64,000 nt of DNA from Mesorhizobium_B sp963522145 (lineage in GTDB: Bacteria > Pseudomonadota > Alphaproteobacteria > Rhizobiales > Rhizobiaceae): positions 67,606 through 131,605 of the forward strand of contig CAUQXI010000007.1 of the NCBI GenBank assembly GCA_963522145.1, read 5' to 3'. The stretch's first letter is position 1; each line of letters begins with the position of its first letter. A program made the position numbers and the translations under genes. Below, one piece after another: positions 53,073-62,230 of the stretch. The notes under the pieces were generated by a model. The model made no database searches and had not been told where the DNA came from. It saw only the letters and a list, made by a program, of their open reading frames with translations.

Positions 53073-54286
53073 CAGGACGCCTTTCTTCGCGCTGCTTCTC
53101 CATCAAAGACCGCGACCGCGCGAGCCGCCGCGAGACGCTCGATCTCCGCTGGCTCATAGCCCAATTCGCCCATGATCTCGCGCGTATGCTCACCGATCTC
53201 GAGCGCCAGCACGCGAAGGTCGGGCACCGCGCCGTCATAGCGGTTGGGATGGTTCACGAGCACCATCGGATGCCCGCGAACGGTGATGCGGCGGAACACT
53301 TCGGAGTGCTGAAGCTGCGGGTCGGATAGAAGGTCGTCATAGTAATTGAGCGGAGCCCACCAGATGCTGTGCGCGTCGAAGCGACGGGCGAGTTCCTCCC
53401 TGGAAAAGCGCGCAGTCGCTTCCCTCAGGCGGCGGGCATATTCGTCGCGCCCCCTGTAGCGGTCGGCCCCAGCGATCTCTCGCAGGGGCTCGCTTTCCAG
53501 CGCTTCGGCGATGTCCTTGGGATCGGAAAGCGAAACGATCACGTGACCGTCGCTTGCGGGGTAAACGCCGTAGGGCGCGGCATGGAACCAGGTCGCCAGA
53601 TTGCGCTCGCGGTCGAGCACGTCGCGCGTCATGCCGCCCGCGAAGAAGTTGACCAGCGCTTCCCCCTGCAGATCGATGCCCGCATTGAGCAGGCTTGCCT
53701 CGACGCGGGTGCCGACCCCTTCCCTCATGCGGCGGATCAAGGCGCCCAGAATTCCCATCGCGAGCAGCGCACCGCCGTGCTGGTCGATGATCGCGGCGCC
53801 CGTTGCAGTCGGCCCGCCTTCAGGCGTGCCCGTCACGCTGATCAGACCGGAACGCGCCTGCATCAAAAGGTCTTGGCCGGGCTTCTGCGCCATCGGCCCG
53901 GTCGAGCCGAAGCCGGAAGCGGATGCGAAGATCAGGTCCGGATTGATCTCCCTGAGTTCATTCTCGCCGAAGCCGAGTTTGGCAAAGACGCCGGGGCGGA
54001 AATTCTCCATCACCACATCCGCACCCTTGATCAGGCGGCGCGCCACTTCCTTGCCCTCGGTGCTTTTGAGGTCGATGCCGATCGATCGCTTGTTGCGATT
54101 GGCGCAGAGATAAAAGCCGCTGACGCCGTCCACGTAAACATCGGCGCCCGACCAGCGACGCTCGTAAGCGCCATCGACAGGCTCGACCTTGATCACGTCG
54201 GCGCCCATGTCCGCCAGATACTGCGCCCCCGCCGGCCCCTGAAGGAAATGGCAGAAGCTGACGATGCGAATCCCGTTAAGCAGCAT
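53072..54286 (-). CDS. CaiB/BaiF family CoA-transferase (copy 1)
   Basis: 404 residues with the family start (NGIRIVSFCHFLQGPAGAQY), GADVIKVEP and the catalytic Asp in KPGQDLLMQ. Family III CoA-transferases move CoA between acids without a free acyl-CoA intermediate. It shares about half of its visible motifs with the other copy at 60430-61662. First gene of the minus-strand operon, and about 170 bases from the operator at 54456. Confidence 0.9.
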   Translation of the reverse strand: MLLNGIRIVSFCHFLQGPAGAQYLADMGADVIKVEPVDGAYERRWSGADVYVDGVSGFYLCANRNKRSIGIDLKSTEGKEVARRLIKGADVVMENFRPGVFAKLGFGENELREINPDLIFASASGFGSTGPMAQKPGQDLLMQARSGLISVTGTPEGGPTATGAAIIDQHGGALLAMGILGALIRRMREGVGTRVEASLLNAGIDLQGEALVNFFAGGMTRDVLDRERNLATWFHAAPYGVYPASDGHVIVSLSDPKDIAEALESEPLREIAGADRYRGRDEYARRLREATARFSREELARRFDAHSIWWAPLNYYDDLLSDPQLQHSEVFRRITVRGHPMVLVNHPNRYDGAVPDLRVLALEIGEHTREIMGELGYEPAEIERLAAARAVAVFDGEAARRKAS

Positions 54287-54455
54287 ATTCGCTCCACGAC
54301 GCCGCCGCTCGTGAGAACGGCAGTCAAAAGGCTTGCAGCTTGGCTTTCTGAACTTTCCCGAAAGCTGTCAACAAAGGCTGGTAGGAAGGGCTTGCCCCCT
54401 CTTCTCGACCTCGACTGCCCGATTGCGCCAGTCACTTTCGGTCGCTAAACATTTC

Positions 54456-54469
54456 TGAAAGCGCTTTCA
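54456..54469. promoter_or_regulatory. LacI-type operator, copy A
   Basis: TGAAAGCGCTTTCA, a perfect 14-bp palindrome with a central CG. It lies in the divergent region between the CoA-transferase (-) and flavoprotein (+) genes, 61 bases before the flavoprotein ATG. Identical to the copies at 60196 and 60387. Likely bound by the regulator at 49181. Confidence 0.85.
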
Positions 54470-54530
54470 TAGTCAACTGATTGCGGTGCTATGGCATCCG
54501 GCATTGGCTCAAGAACATGGGTGGCGGCGA

Positions 54531-56249
54531 ATGACGGTGGATTTTCACGAAATCAGAACCGATGTGCTGATCGTGGGCAGCGGAGGCGCGGCACTTCGTG
54601 CCGCCCTTGATGCCGAGGCCGCGGGAGCGGAGGTGACGGTCGTCATCAAGGGCGAATTCCGCCGCAGCGGCGCAACCTTCCACAGCGTAGCCGAGGTCGG
54701 CGCCTTCAACGTGCCCGACGGCGCCGGTGATGCGAGCGACAGCGCGGACGTCTTCCTCGCCGATATCCTCAAGGCAGGTCAGGAGATGTCCGACCCGCGC
54801 CTGAGCGAGATCCTTGCGCGAGAGGCGGAAGATGCGCTCCACTATCTGGAAGATTACGGCGTCTTCTTCGAGCGCGAGAACGACCGCTATCTCACCTTCC
54901 AGGCCTGCTTTTCCTCACGGCCCCGATCGCATGTGATCAAGGATCACTTCAAGCCGATCGTGAAAGCGCTCGGCACCGAGGCGACGCGGCGCGGCATCAA
55001 GGCGAACGACCGCCTGATGATCGTGAACCTGATCGTGCGGAATGGCAAATGCCTGGGCGCCTATGCGATCGATGCGGACGGCAAGCCCGTCATCATCCGC
55101 GCGAAGTCCACCGTTCTGACCACGGGCGGGGCGAGCCAGCTCTTCGCCACCAACCTCTACCCTTCCGACATCACCGGCGACGGCTATGCGATGGCGCATC
55201 GCGCCGGCGCCCACCTCGTGAACATGGAGTTCATGCAGGCGGGTGTCAGCATCATCAAGCCCTTCGTCAATCTGTTCGGCAACTATCTCTGGGATGCGCG
55301 GCCGAACCTTTCCGATCGGAACGGGGTGCCTTTCGTCGAGGACTACCTGCCCGAGGGGCTGACGCTCGATGCTGTGATCCACGAGAAGCAGCGGCATTTC
55401 CCGTTCAGCTCGAGCGACATCTCGCGCTATATCGAGATCAGCATCCAGAAAGCGATCAATGACGGGCGCGGCACGGATGAGGGCGGCGTTTATCTCGACT
55501 TCATCGGCTGCGACTTCGACCGCATCCTCGCCGACAAGAGCCGCTCCATCGCCCGCATGTGGCCGCTGACCTATGACTGGTACAAGGCGCGCGGCACCGA
55601 CCTTTACACCGACAAGGTGCAGATCACCTGCTCGGCCCATGCGATCAATGGCGGCCTGCGGATCGACGAGCATGCGCAGTCGAACATTCGCGGGCTGTTC
55701 GCGGCGGGCGAAGTGGCAGCCGGCCCCCACGGGGCGGACCGGCTCGGCGGCAACATGTCGGTAACCTGCCAGGTGTTCGGCGCGCGCGCGGGTCGCGCGG
55801 CGGCCCGGCGGGCGGCCACGCTGGAACACCCGGCGATTCCCGATCTCTACGAGGAGCAGGCGCGCTATATGAGCCGCTTCGACGGTGGAGGCGACGAGGA
55901 TCTCGGCACGCTGCGGCGCGCGCTTCAGGCAGAAGCCAATCGTCACCTGCTGATCCTGCGCGACGAGGCGGGACTGAAGGCGCTGCTTGCCGAGTGCGCC
56001 TCGCTCCGCGAGCGACTTCTGCGGAATGCCCGCATCGACGCGCCGGAGGACCGGGTCGCCGCTGTCGAACTCGACAACCTCATCACGGTTGGCGAGCTGA
56101 TGGCAGTTGCCGCGCTCAACCGCCGCGAAAGCCGCGGCAGCCACTACCGCGAGGATGCACCCGCGCCTAAAACCTCGCTCGACCACAACATCGTGCTCGA
56201 TCGAACACGCGCGGAAGGCTTCTTTCGCGCCCGCCTCGGCGAGCTTTAA
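54531..56249 (+). CDS. Fumarate reductase/L-aspartate oxidase-like flavoprotein
   Basis: 572 residues with the dinucleotide motif DVLIVGSGGAALRAALDA (~6-23), CITGSGAT-like region as GATFHSVAEV and the C-terminal FAD motif RGLFAAGEVAAGPHGADRLGGN. This fits the succinate dehydrogenase/fumarate reductase flavoprotein family that includes 3-ketosteroid, urocanate and aspartate oxidases. It probably oxidises or reduces an alpha-beta bond of an acid or acyl-CoA. I use the ATG at 54531; a GTG at 54486 would add 15 residues. Confidence 0.85.
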   Translation: MTVDFHEIRTDVLIVGSGGAALRAALDAEAAGAEVTVVIKGEFRRSGATFHSVAEVGAFNVPDGAGDASDSADVFLADILKAGQEMSDPRLSEILAREAEDALHYLEDYGVFFERENDRYLTFQACFSSRPRSHVIKDHFKPIVKALGTEATRRGIKANDRLMIVNLIVRNGKCLGAYAIDADGKPVIIRAKSTVLTTGGASQLFATNLYPSDITGDGYAMAHRAGAHLVNMEFMQAGVSIIKPFVNLFGNYLWDARPNLSDRNGVPFVEDYLPEGLTLDAVIHEKQRHFPFSSSDISRYIEISIQKAINDGRGTDEGGVYLDFIGCDFDRILADKSRSIARMWPLTYDWYKARGTDLYTDKVQITCSAHAINGGLRIDEHAQSNIRGLFAAGEVAAGPHGADRLGGNMSVTCQVFGARAGRAAARRAATLEHPAIPDLYEEQARYMSRFDGGGDEDLGTLRRALQAEANRHLLILRDEAGLKALLAECASLRERLLRNARIDAPEDRVAAVELDNLITVGELMAVAALNRRESRGSHYREDAPAPKTSLDHNIVLDRTRAEGFFRARLGEL

Positions 56250-56256
56250 CCAGGTC

Positions 56257-56288
56257 GTTCCAGGCGGTCCGTTAGAATCGCCTGGAAC
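56257..56288. terminator. Bidirectional terminator
   Basis: GTTCCAGGCG (56257-56266) pairs perfectly with CGCCTGGAAC (56279-56288) around a 12-base loop, between the convergent flavoprotein and aldehyde dehydrogenase genes. A long T-run is absent. Confidence 0.65.
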
Positions 56289-56297
56289 CGGAACACG

Positions 56298-57803
56298 TCA
56301 GCCGACGTGGGTATGCGGCTCCGCCGCGCGCTCGGCGTAATAATGCGTGCGCTTGCCGAGGCGCGCCACCACCGTCTTCATGTTGGTGAACTCGTCCAGT
56401 CCTGCCTGGCCCATCTCGCGGCCGAAGCCCGACGCCTTGTAGCCGCCGAACGGCATTTGCGGGCCGCCGTCGATGGTGGTGTTGATCCACACCGTGCCGC
56501 TGCGCAGGCGCGGCGCCACCTGATGCGCGGTATCGAAGTTCTTGGTCCAGATCGTGTTGGCCAGGCCGTAGATCGTGTCATTGGCCATCTCGACCGCCTC
56601 CTCCGTGGTCTTGAAGCGGCTGATCGAAAGCACAGGCCCGAAAATCTCCTCGCGGAAGATCGTCATATCGCGCGCGACATGGTCGAACACCGTGGGCTGG
56701 ACGAAGAGGGCGCCATCCGAATTGTCGGCATCGCCGCCGGCCATGAGGGTCGCGCCCTCGGCCTTGCCCTTCTCAAGGTAGGAACGCACCTTGTCGAAAT
56801 GGTTGGGGCTGATCATCGCGCCGACATCCGAATCATCTGCATGGATGTCGCCCAGCTTGAGCGCCTTCGCGCGCGCAGCGAGCTTTTCCACGAACGCATC
56901 CGCGATTTTCTCGTCCACCAGAAGGCGGGTGGCGGAGCAGCAGCATTCGCCGGAATTGAAGAAGATGCCGAACATCGAGCCGTCGATCGCATCGTCGAGA
57001 TCGGCATCGGCGAAGACGATATTGGCGGATTTTCCCCCGAGCTCGACAGACACGCGCTTGAGCGTTTCCGCCGAATTGGCGACGATGCGGCGGCCGACCG
57101 CCGTCGAGCCGGTGAAGGACACGAAGTCCACATCCGGGCTCTTGACGAGCGCCTCGCCGACCGGGTCGCCATAGCCGGTCACCACCGAAAGAACGCCGTC
57201 GGGAATGCCGGCCTGTGCGCCGAGCCGCGCCAGTTCGAGCGCCGTACCGGAAGTGAATTCCGATGGCTTGACGACAACGGTGCAGCCCGCGGCAAGCGCA
57301 AACGGCACCTTCTGCGCGAAGATGATGGCCGGGAAGTTCCAGGGAATGATCATGCCGACCACACCGACAGGCTCGCGATGGATCCACGCCGTCTTGTCGG
57401 GGCCGAGATTGGTATAGGTCTCGCCATGGACCTGCATGGCAAGGCCCGCTGCGAAATGGGTGAGTTCGATCACGCCGTCCAGATCGCCGCGCGCCATGCG
57501 GATCGGCTTGCCGACCTCGTCCACCTCGATCCGGGCGAGCCGCTCCTTGTCCTCGGCGATCAGATCGGCCCAGCGGCGCAGCACGGCGGCGCGCTCCATG
57601 CCGGTCATGTTCGGCCAGGGGCCTTTGTCGAAGGCTTCGCGCGCCACGCTGATGGCGGACGCGACATCGGCCGTCGTTCCCTTCGCGAAACGGGCCACGA
57701 GCCGGCCCGAGCCGGGCGACACGCGCTCGATCAGTTCGCTCGACTGGCCGGAATGGTTGGCGATCTCATGCGCGTAATCACGCACGGTGGAAACATAGTT
57801 CAT
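56298..57803 (-). CDS. Aldehyde dehydrogenase
   Basis: 501 residues, NAD(P)-dependent aldehyde dehydrogenase. The catalytic Glu 254 is in VSVELGGKSA and the catalytic Cys 288 in FFNSGECCCSATR. NAD-binding residues include PWNFPAI and FTGSTAVGRRI. It converts an aldehyde to an acid and probably acts directly after the GMC oxidoreductase encoded 71 bases upstream. The order in transcription is MaoC, GMC, aldehyde dehydrogenase. The sequence resembles betaine or phenylacetaldehyde dehydrogenases; the substrate is unknown. Confidence 0.93.
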   Translation of the reverse strand: MNYVSTVRDYAHEIANHSGQSSELIERVSPGSGRLVARFAKGTTADVASAISVAREAFDKGPWPNMTGMERAAVLRRWADLIAEDKERLARIEVDEVGKPIRMARGDLDGVIELTHFAAGLAMQVHGETYTNLGPDKTAWIHREPVGVVGMIIPWNFPAIIFAQKVPFALAAGCTVVVKPSEFTSGTALELARLGAQAGIPDGVLSVVTGYGDPVGEALVKSPDVDFVSFTGSTAVGRRIVANSAETLKRVSVELGGKSANIVFADADLDDAIDGSMFGIFFNSGECCCSATRLLVDEKIADAFVEKLAARAKALKLGDIHADDSDVGAMISPNHFDKVRSYLEKGKAEGATLMAGGDADNSDGALFVQPTVFDHVARDMTIFREEIFGPVLSISRFKTTEEAVEMANDTIYGLANTIWTKNFDTAHQVAPRLRSGTVWINTTIDGGPQMPFGGYKASGFGREMGQAGLDEFTNMKTVVARLGKRTHYYAERAAEPHTHVG

Positions 57804-57874
57804 CGCTCAAAATCCTCTTTGTTGCGTGGCCTTGATCTCAAGGACAGGCCCGCTCCTGAAATGAAGCTCGATGC

Positions 57875-59506
57875 TCAGCTTGCATGAGCGAGTTGCGCGT
57901 TTTCCGCCGTCATGCCCGCACGGTTGCCGCGCAGAAAATCCGACGCCCGCTCGCCGATCATGATGCTCGGCGCGTTGGTGTTGCCGGACACAAGGCGAGG
58001 CATGATGGAAGAATCCGCCACGCGCAGGCCGTCCACGCCGCGAACGCGAAGTTGCGGATCGACCACCGCCATCTCGTCCTGTCCCATCTTGCAGGTGCCA
58101 ACGGGATGGTAGCCCGACCGCGCAATTTTGCGGACAAACGCCTCGTATTCAGCGCGCGTCCGCACCTTCGATCCGGGCACGAACTCGTTGGAAACGAACT
58201 TCGCCATGGAAGGCTGGGCCATGATCTCCTGTCCCACCTTCACGCAGTCGATCGTGCGCTCGACATCAAAGGGATCGCCCAAGAAATTCGGATCGATCGA
58301 GGGCGCCACCCGCGGATCGGCGCTTCGGAGCGTCACCGCTCCCCTCGCGCGCGGATGCATGAAGTAGCCGTTGAGCGTGCAGCCGTTGCCCGTGACGGTT
58401 TCGGCCGTGTCGTTGACCTCCTCGACACCCGTGCCGGGAAGGAAATGATACTGAAGGTCGGGCGCAGGCGGGCTCTCGTCCGTCCGGCAGAAGGCGCCGC
58501 CTTCCACGATCGTGCCGCTCACCGGACCGTTGCGGAACAGTGCGTATTGCAGCCCCGGCATGATCTTGCGGGACATCTTCTTGTAGGCGTCATAGGAATC
58601 GACGTCCTTGACATTGTACATCATGAACACGTCGAGATGATCGTGCAGGTTCTGGCCGACGCCGGGCAGGTCGACGAGCGTCTTGATCCCGTGGCTCGCC
58701 AGGTGGGCGGCAGGCCCGATGCCCGAAAGCATCAGGAGCTTGGGCGAGCCGATGGCGCCGGCGGTGACCACGACCTCGCGTGAGGCGCGCTCCACCGTCA
58801 CGCCATTTCCCCTGGCGATCTCCACGCCCACCGCACGCCCGTTCTCGATCAGGATGCGGTTGACGGTGACACCGGTGCGGATCGTGAGATTGCGGCGGTT
58901 CTTCGCGGGGCGCAGATAGCCAACGGCCGCGCTGCAGCGCCGCCCCTCGCGGTTCGTGGTCTGGTAAAGACCTGCGCCCTCCTGGGAGGCCCCGTTGAAG
59001 TCAGGATTGTACGGGATGCCATATTCCTGGCAGGCCTGCACGAAGGCCTTGCTCAGCTTGTGGGGATGGCGCTGATCGACCACGCTCAGCGGACCGTCGG
59101 TTCCGTGATAGGTTCCTGAGAACTTCTCATTGCCTTCGGCACGCCGAAAGAACGGCAGCACGTCCTTGTAGGCCCATCCGGTCGCGCCCATCTCGGCCCA
59201 GTTGTCGTAGTCCTCCGCATTGCCGCGGATATAGACCTGCGCATTGATGGACGAGCCGCCGCCCAGCACGCGGGCCTGCGGGTAAAGCGGCGAGATGCCG
59301 TGCTGGTGTTCCTGCGGCGCCAGTTCGTAACGCCAGGTGAGCGGCCCCTTCGTGGTCTTGTAGAAGCCTACGGGCATGTGGATGTAGGGGTTCCAGTCGC
59401 GCGGGCCGGCTTCCAGAAGGAGCACGCTTGCGTCGGGATCTTCCGACAGGCGCGCAGCGAGCGCGGAGCCGGCCGATCCGCCGCCCACAATGATGAAGTC
59501 GAACAT
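57875..59506 (-). CDS. GMC family oxidoreductase (copy 1)
   Basis: 543 residues with FAD motif FIIVGGGSAGSALAARL at the N terminus, GGGSSINAQVYIRG, and the C-terminal catalytic His in SGYHPVGTCKMG. Typical of choline dehydrogenase-like flavin alcohol dehydrogenases. It would oxidise a primary alcohol to an aldehyde for the adjacent aldehyde dehydrogenase. A second GMC gene lies at 62231. Confidence 0.92.
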   Translation of the reverse strand: MFDFIIVGGGSAGSALAARLSEDPDASVLLLEAGPRDWNPYIHMPVGFYKTTKGPLTWRYELAPQEHQHGISPLYPQARVLGGGSSINAQVYIRGNAEDYDNWAEMGATGWAYKDVLPFFRRAEGNEKFSGTYHGTDGPLSVVDQRHPHKLSKAFVQACQEYGIPYNPDFNGASQEGAGLYQTTNREGRRCSAAVGYLRPAKNRRNLTIRTGVTVNRILIENGRAVGVEIARGNGVTVERASREVVVTAGAIGSPKLLMLSGIGPAAHLASHGIKTLVDLPGVGQNLHDHLDVFMMYNVKDVDSYDAYKKMSRKIMPGLQYALFRNGPVSGTIVEGGAFCRTDESPPAPDLQYHFLPGTGVEEVNDTAETVTGNGCTLNGYFMHPRARGAVTLRSADPRVAPSIDPNFLGDPFDVERTIDCVKVGQEIMAQPSMAKFVSNEFVPGSKVRTRAEYEAFVRKIARSGYHPVGTCKMGQDEMAVVDPQLRVRGVDGLRVADSSIMPRLVSGNTNAPSIMIGERASDFLRGNRAGMTAENAQLAHAS

Positions 59507-59586
59507 CGGCGTTCCTCCCTTGCGATGCTGTTTGTTGAGTCAGGCCGGGCGCTTGCGCTTCTTCCCGATCGTCGTCCCCGGCCCCA

Positions 59587-60018
59587 TCAGGCTACCCATT
59601 TCAGGATGTGCTCGCCGACGCAGACAAGCTCGTTCTTCTGGTTGGTGACGGTGATCTCGGAGCGCGTCCGGCGCCGGTCGGCATCCACCTCGCGCACCGC
59701 GTAACGCAGCTGGATGGTGTCGCCGATGAAAACGGGCTTGAGGAAGCGGATCCGGTCATAGCCAAGCGAAACCGGCGTCTCGCTTGCCCGCACATTCGGT
59801 ACGCGCTCGACGATTTCGGTGGAGCAGGCCGACATGAACGCGATCAGAAGAGCACCATGCGCGATCCGGCCTTCATAGGCCGAGGCGGACATCGCGCCCG
59901 CGTCTACATGGTTGGGAGAGTGATCGCCGCTTACATCGGCAAAGGCATGGACCAGCGCCTCGCTGACATCGCGATGCTGGACCACCTCGTCGCCCGCCTT
60001 GAGATAGAACTCCGTCAT
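59587..60018 (-). CDS. MaoC-like dehydratase (copy 1)
   Basis: 143 residues, single hot-dog fold. The catalytic Asp/His pair is in FADVSGDHSPNHVD, and GRIAHGALL is conserved. It hydrates an enoyl-CoA or dehydrates a hydroxyacyl-CoA. The ATG at 60018 follows GGAAGGGAG; the longer frame from 60114 lacks support. The partner copy at 61659 differs near the active site (GDFSGNHVN). It starts the minus-strand operon that ends in aldehyde dehydrogenase and lies 178 bases from operator B. Confidence 0.88.
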   Translation of the reverse strand: MTEFYLKAGDEVVQHRDVSEALVHAFADVSGDHSPNHVDAGAMSASAYEGRIAHGALLIAFMSACSTEIVERVPNVRASETPVSLGYDRIRFLKPVFIGDTIQLRYAVREVDADRRRTRSEITVTNQKNELVCVGEHILKWVA

Positions 60019-60195
60019 CGCGCTCCCTTCCAGATCCCAGTCGGCAGGAACGACCGAGCCAGCCTGACCCTGCTCCACCCGAACACGCCACTCCGCAGAG
60101 CCTGATCCATCCAATCAATCGAGGCGCTTCGCCATCCTCTCGAAGCAGCCTCATCATGCCCGCCAACGGCATCCTATCGCATGATCATCCAGAAT

Positions 60196-60209
60196 TGAAA
60201 GCGCTTTCA
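60196..60209. promoter_or_regulatory. LacI-type operator, copy B
   Basis: TGAAAGCGCTTTCA, identical to copies A and C. It lies 178 bases upstream of the MaoC copy 1 start and 191 bp (centre to centre) from copy C, close to 18 helical turns, so DNA looping by a tetrameric regulator is possible. Confidence 0.82.
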
Positions 60210-60386
60210 CGTTCGATCTGCAGCAGCGATAACTCGCCACGTTCGTACCCACCGTCGCATGGGCTGCCTCGACTGAACGCGGCGTTTATCCTCGGAATGC
60301 CGCACTCCTAGCTACTTCCGGGCAGCGCGCATCCCACTCAGCCCAACTTTCCGGTTGCAACCTCGCCCAAACAAAGCTAGCCGTTT

Positions 60387-60400
60387 TGAAAGCGCTTTCA
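60387..60400. promoter_or_regulatory. LacI-type operator, copy C
   Basis: TGAAAGCGCTTTCA, identical to copies A and B. It lies just 29 bases upstream of the TTG start of CoA-transferase copy 2, where bound repressor would block initiation. Confidence 0.85.
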
Positions 60401-60429
60401 GGCGGGCGTTGAGCGGAGTGGAGCACTTC

Positions 60430-61662
60430 TTGCAGCATCTCGACGGCATTCGCATTGTCAGCTTCAACCATTTTCTGATGGGCCCGGTCGGCATCCAGTT
60501 CCTGGCCGATCTTGGCGCGGACGTGATTGCCGTAGAGCCCGTCGAGGGCGCCTTCCAGCGCAAGTGGGGTGGCGCGAACCGTCAGATCGACGGGCAAACC
60601 ATGCTCCAGCTCACCGGCAACCGAAACAAAAGAAGCCTGGCGCTCAACCTCAAGAGTCCCGAGGGACTACAAGCGGCCCGCAGGCTGGTAGACAGCGCCG
60701 ATGTGGTGGCCGAGAATTACCGCCCCGGTGTGATGGCCAAGCTCGGGCTGGGTTACGAAGACATCAGGAAAACCAATCCCGGCGTGATCTATGCCGCCGC
60801 TTCGGGCTTCGGCCCCGACGGCCCTTACGCCGATCGCCCGGGCCAGGACCTGATCATCCAGGCGATGTCGGGCCTGGCCGCAATTACGGGAACCCAGGAC
60901 GACGGGCCGCGCGCGGTTGGCGTGTCGGCGATCGATCATCATGGCGCAGCCTTGTTTGCGGCCGGCATCCTGGCCGCCCTTTTTCGGCGCGAGCGGACCG
61001 GCCAGGGTGGTCGGGTCGATGTGAGCCTGCTATCGGCCGCCCTCGACCTCCAGATGGAGTCGCTGGTGTGCTTCCTGAACGGAAAGCGCCAAGACGACGT
61101 GCGTCAGGTCGGCCGTATCTCCGGTTGGTATTACGGCGCGCCCTACGGCATCTACTCGACCCAAGACAGCTTCATTGCGATCTCGCTCGGCACATTGGAG
61201 GCGATCAGCGAGGCGCTTGGCATTCCCGAGCATGAGCGGGTTCCCAATACGGAAGCCTATGAACGGCGCGAGGAGGCAGCGGCCGGTATCGCCAAGGCCC
61301 TGAAGGCGCGTTCCACCGCCGAATGGAGCGAGATCTTCGCCGCGCGCGGCATCTGGCATTCGGCGGTCAACGATTACACCCATCTCGCCGAGGATCCGCA
61401 GGTCCTCCACAACAAGAACTTCGTCACTGTTCCGGGCGCGACGGACACGCCCGTGACGCTGGTCACTCACCCCGTCCGCTATGACGGACAGGCGCCCGAT
61501 GTGCGGTTGCCGCCGCAGAAGCTCGGCGCCCAGACGGGCGACGTCCTTGCCGAGCTCGGCTACGGCGCCGACGAGATCGACCTCCTCTTCGAGCAGGGCG
61601 TGGTAGCCGGCGAGCATCCGCAGGCGGCAGCGCCCGCTCATCCCGAAAACACGCCGGCATGA
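60430..61662 (+). CDS. CaiB/BaiF family CoA-transferase (copy 2)
   Basis: About 410 residues from TTG 60430 (GTGGAG ribosome site 6 bases before). Motifs match copy 1: DGIRIVSFNHFLMGPVG, GADVIAVEP, the catalytic Asp in RPGQDLIIQ, and YYGAPYGIYST. A frame that reads back to 60355 would place operator C inside the gene, so it is rejected; GTG 60418 is an alternative. It starts the plus-strand operon CoA-transferase, MaoC, GMC. The ATG of the next gene overlaps its stop (ATGA). Confidence 0.9.
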   Translation: MQHLDGIRIVSFNHFLMGPVGIQFLADLGADVIAVEPVEGAFQRKWGGANRQIDGQTMLQLTGNRNKRSLALNLKSPEGLQAARRLVDSADVVAENYRPGVMAKLGLGYEDIRKTNPGVIYAAASGFGPDGPYADRPGQDLIIQAMSGLAAITGTQDDGPRAVGVSAIDHHGAALFAAGILAALFRRERTGQGGRVDVSLLSAALDLQMESLVCFLNGKRQDDVRQVGRISGWYYGAPYGIYSTQDSFIAISLGTLEAISEALGIPEHERVPNTEAYERREEAAAGIAKALKARSTAEWSEIFAARGIWHSAVNDYTHLAEDPQVLHNKNFVTVPGATDTPVTLVTHPVRYDGQAPDVRLPPQKLGAQTGDVLAELGYGADEIDLLFEQGVVAGEHPQAAAPAHPENTPA

Positions 61663-62150
61663 CGTCGGCCGACACGAGCAGGAATCAGGCAATGAAGGCG
61701 ATGCATGCCGAGATCGGCGACGCGGTGCGGTTCTCGAAGACTGTCGGCGAAACGGATGTCTATCTGTTCGCGGGCGTGACCGGCGATTTTTCCGGCAACC
61801 ACGTCAACGAGGAGTTCATGAAGAAGTCGACCTATGGGCGGCGCATCGCCCATGGGGCGCTGATGGTCGGCTATATGTCGACCGCCTCGACGCTGATGAT
61901 CGACCGCAGCCTTTCGCAGGGTATCGACTCGACGCCTGTCTCGCTCGGCTACGATCGCGTCCGGTTCCTGAACCCGGTCTTCCTCGGCGACACGATCAAC
62001 GTCACTTACACGATCAGCGAAGTCGAGCCCGAGCGCAGGCGCACGCGCGCGAAAGTCGAAGTGCACAACCAGTCGGATGTGCTGGTCGCTGTGGGCGAGC
62101 ACCTCATGAAATGGGTGCGCAACGAAACCACCGAGAGCGAAGCGGCCTGA
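61659..62150 (+). CDS. MaoC-like dehydratase (copy 2)
   Basis: 163 residues, hot-dog fold with FAGVTGDFSGNHVN (Asp/His) and GRRIAHGALM. It is a paralogue of the 59587 gene (both carry TPVSLGYDR.RFL.PVF.GDTI). It would act on the CoA ester made by CoA-transferase copy 2, whose gene overlaps it by 4 bases. The 80 bases to the GMC gene contain a good ribosome site. Confidence 0.89.
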   Translation: MTSADTSRNQAMKAMHAEIGDAVRFSKTVGETDVYLFAGVTGDFSGNHVNEEFMKKSTYGRRIAHGALMVGYMSTASTLMIDRSLSQGIDSTPVSLGYDRVRFLNPVFLGDTINVTYTISEVEPERRRTRAKVEVHNQSDVLVAVGEHLMKWVRNETTESEAA

Positions 62151-62230
62151 TCCGCCGGGATCATGGCGCGACGGCCGTCAGTCCTGCGCCTTTATTGGCG
62201 AAGCGGGCGTGAAAGCAGGTAGGAGGATCG

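Larger units (their letters stand above)
60019..60429. other. Divergent promoter region with two operators
   Basis: 411 bases between the MaoC (-) and CoA-transferase (+) starts. It holds two perfect operators, B and C, 191 bp apart centre to centre. No gene or further repeat was seen. Confidence 0.7.

Noticed and set aside
54346..54364. CTTTCCCGAAAG as an additional operator
   Set aside because: Arm order is reversed relative to the operator (CTTTC then GAAAG) and the centre does not match.
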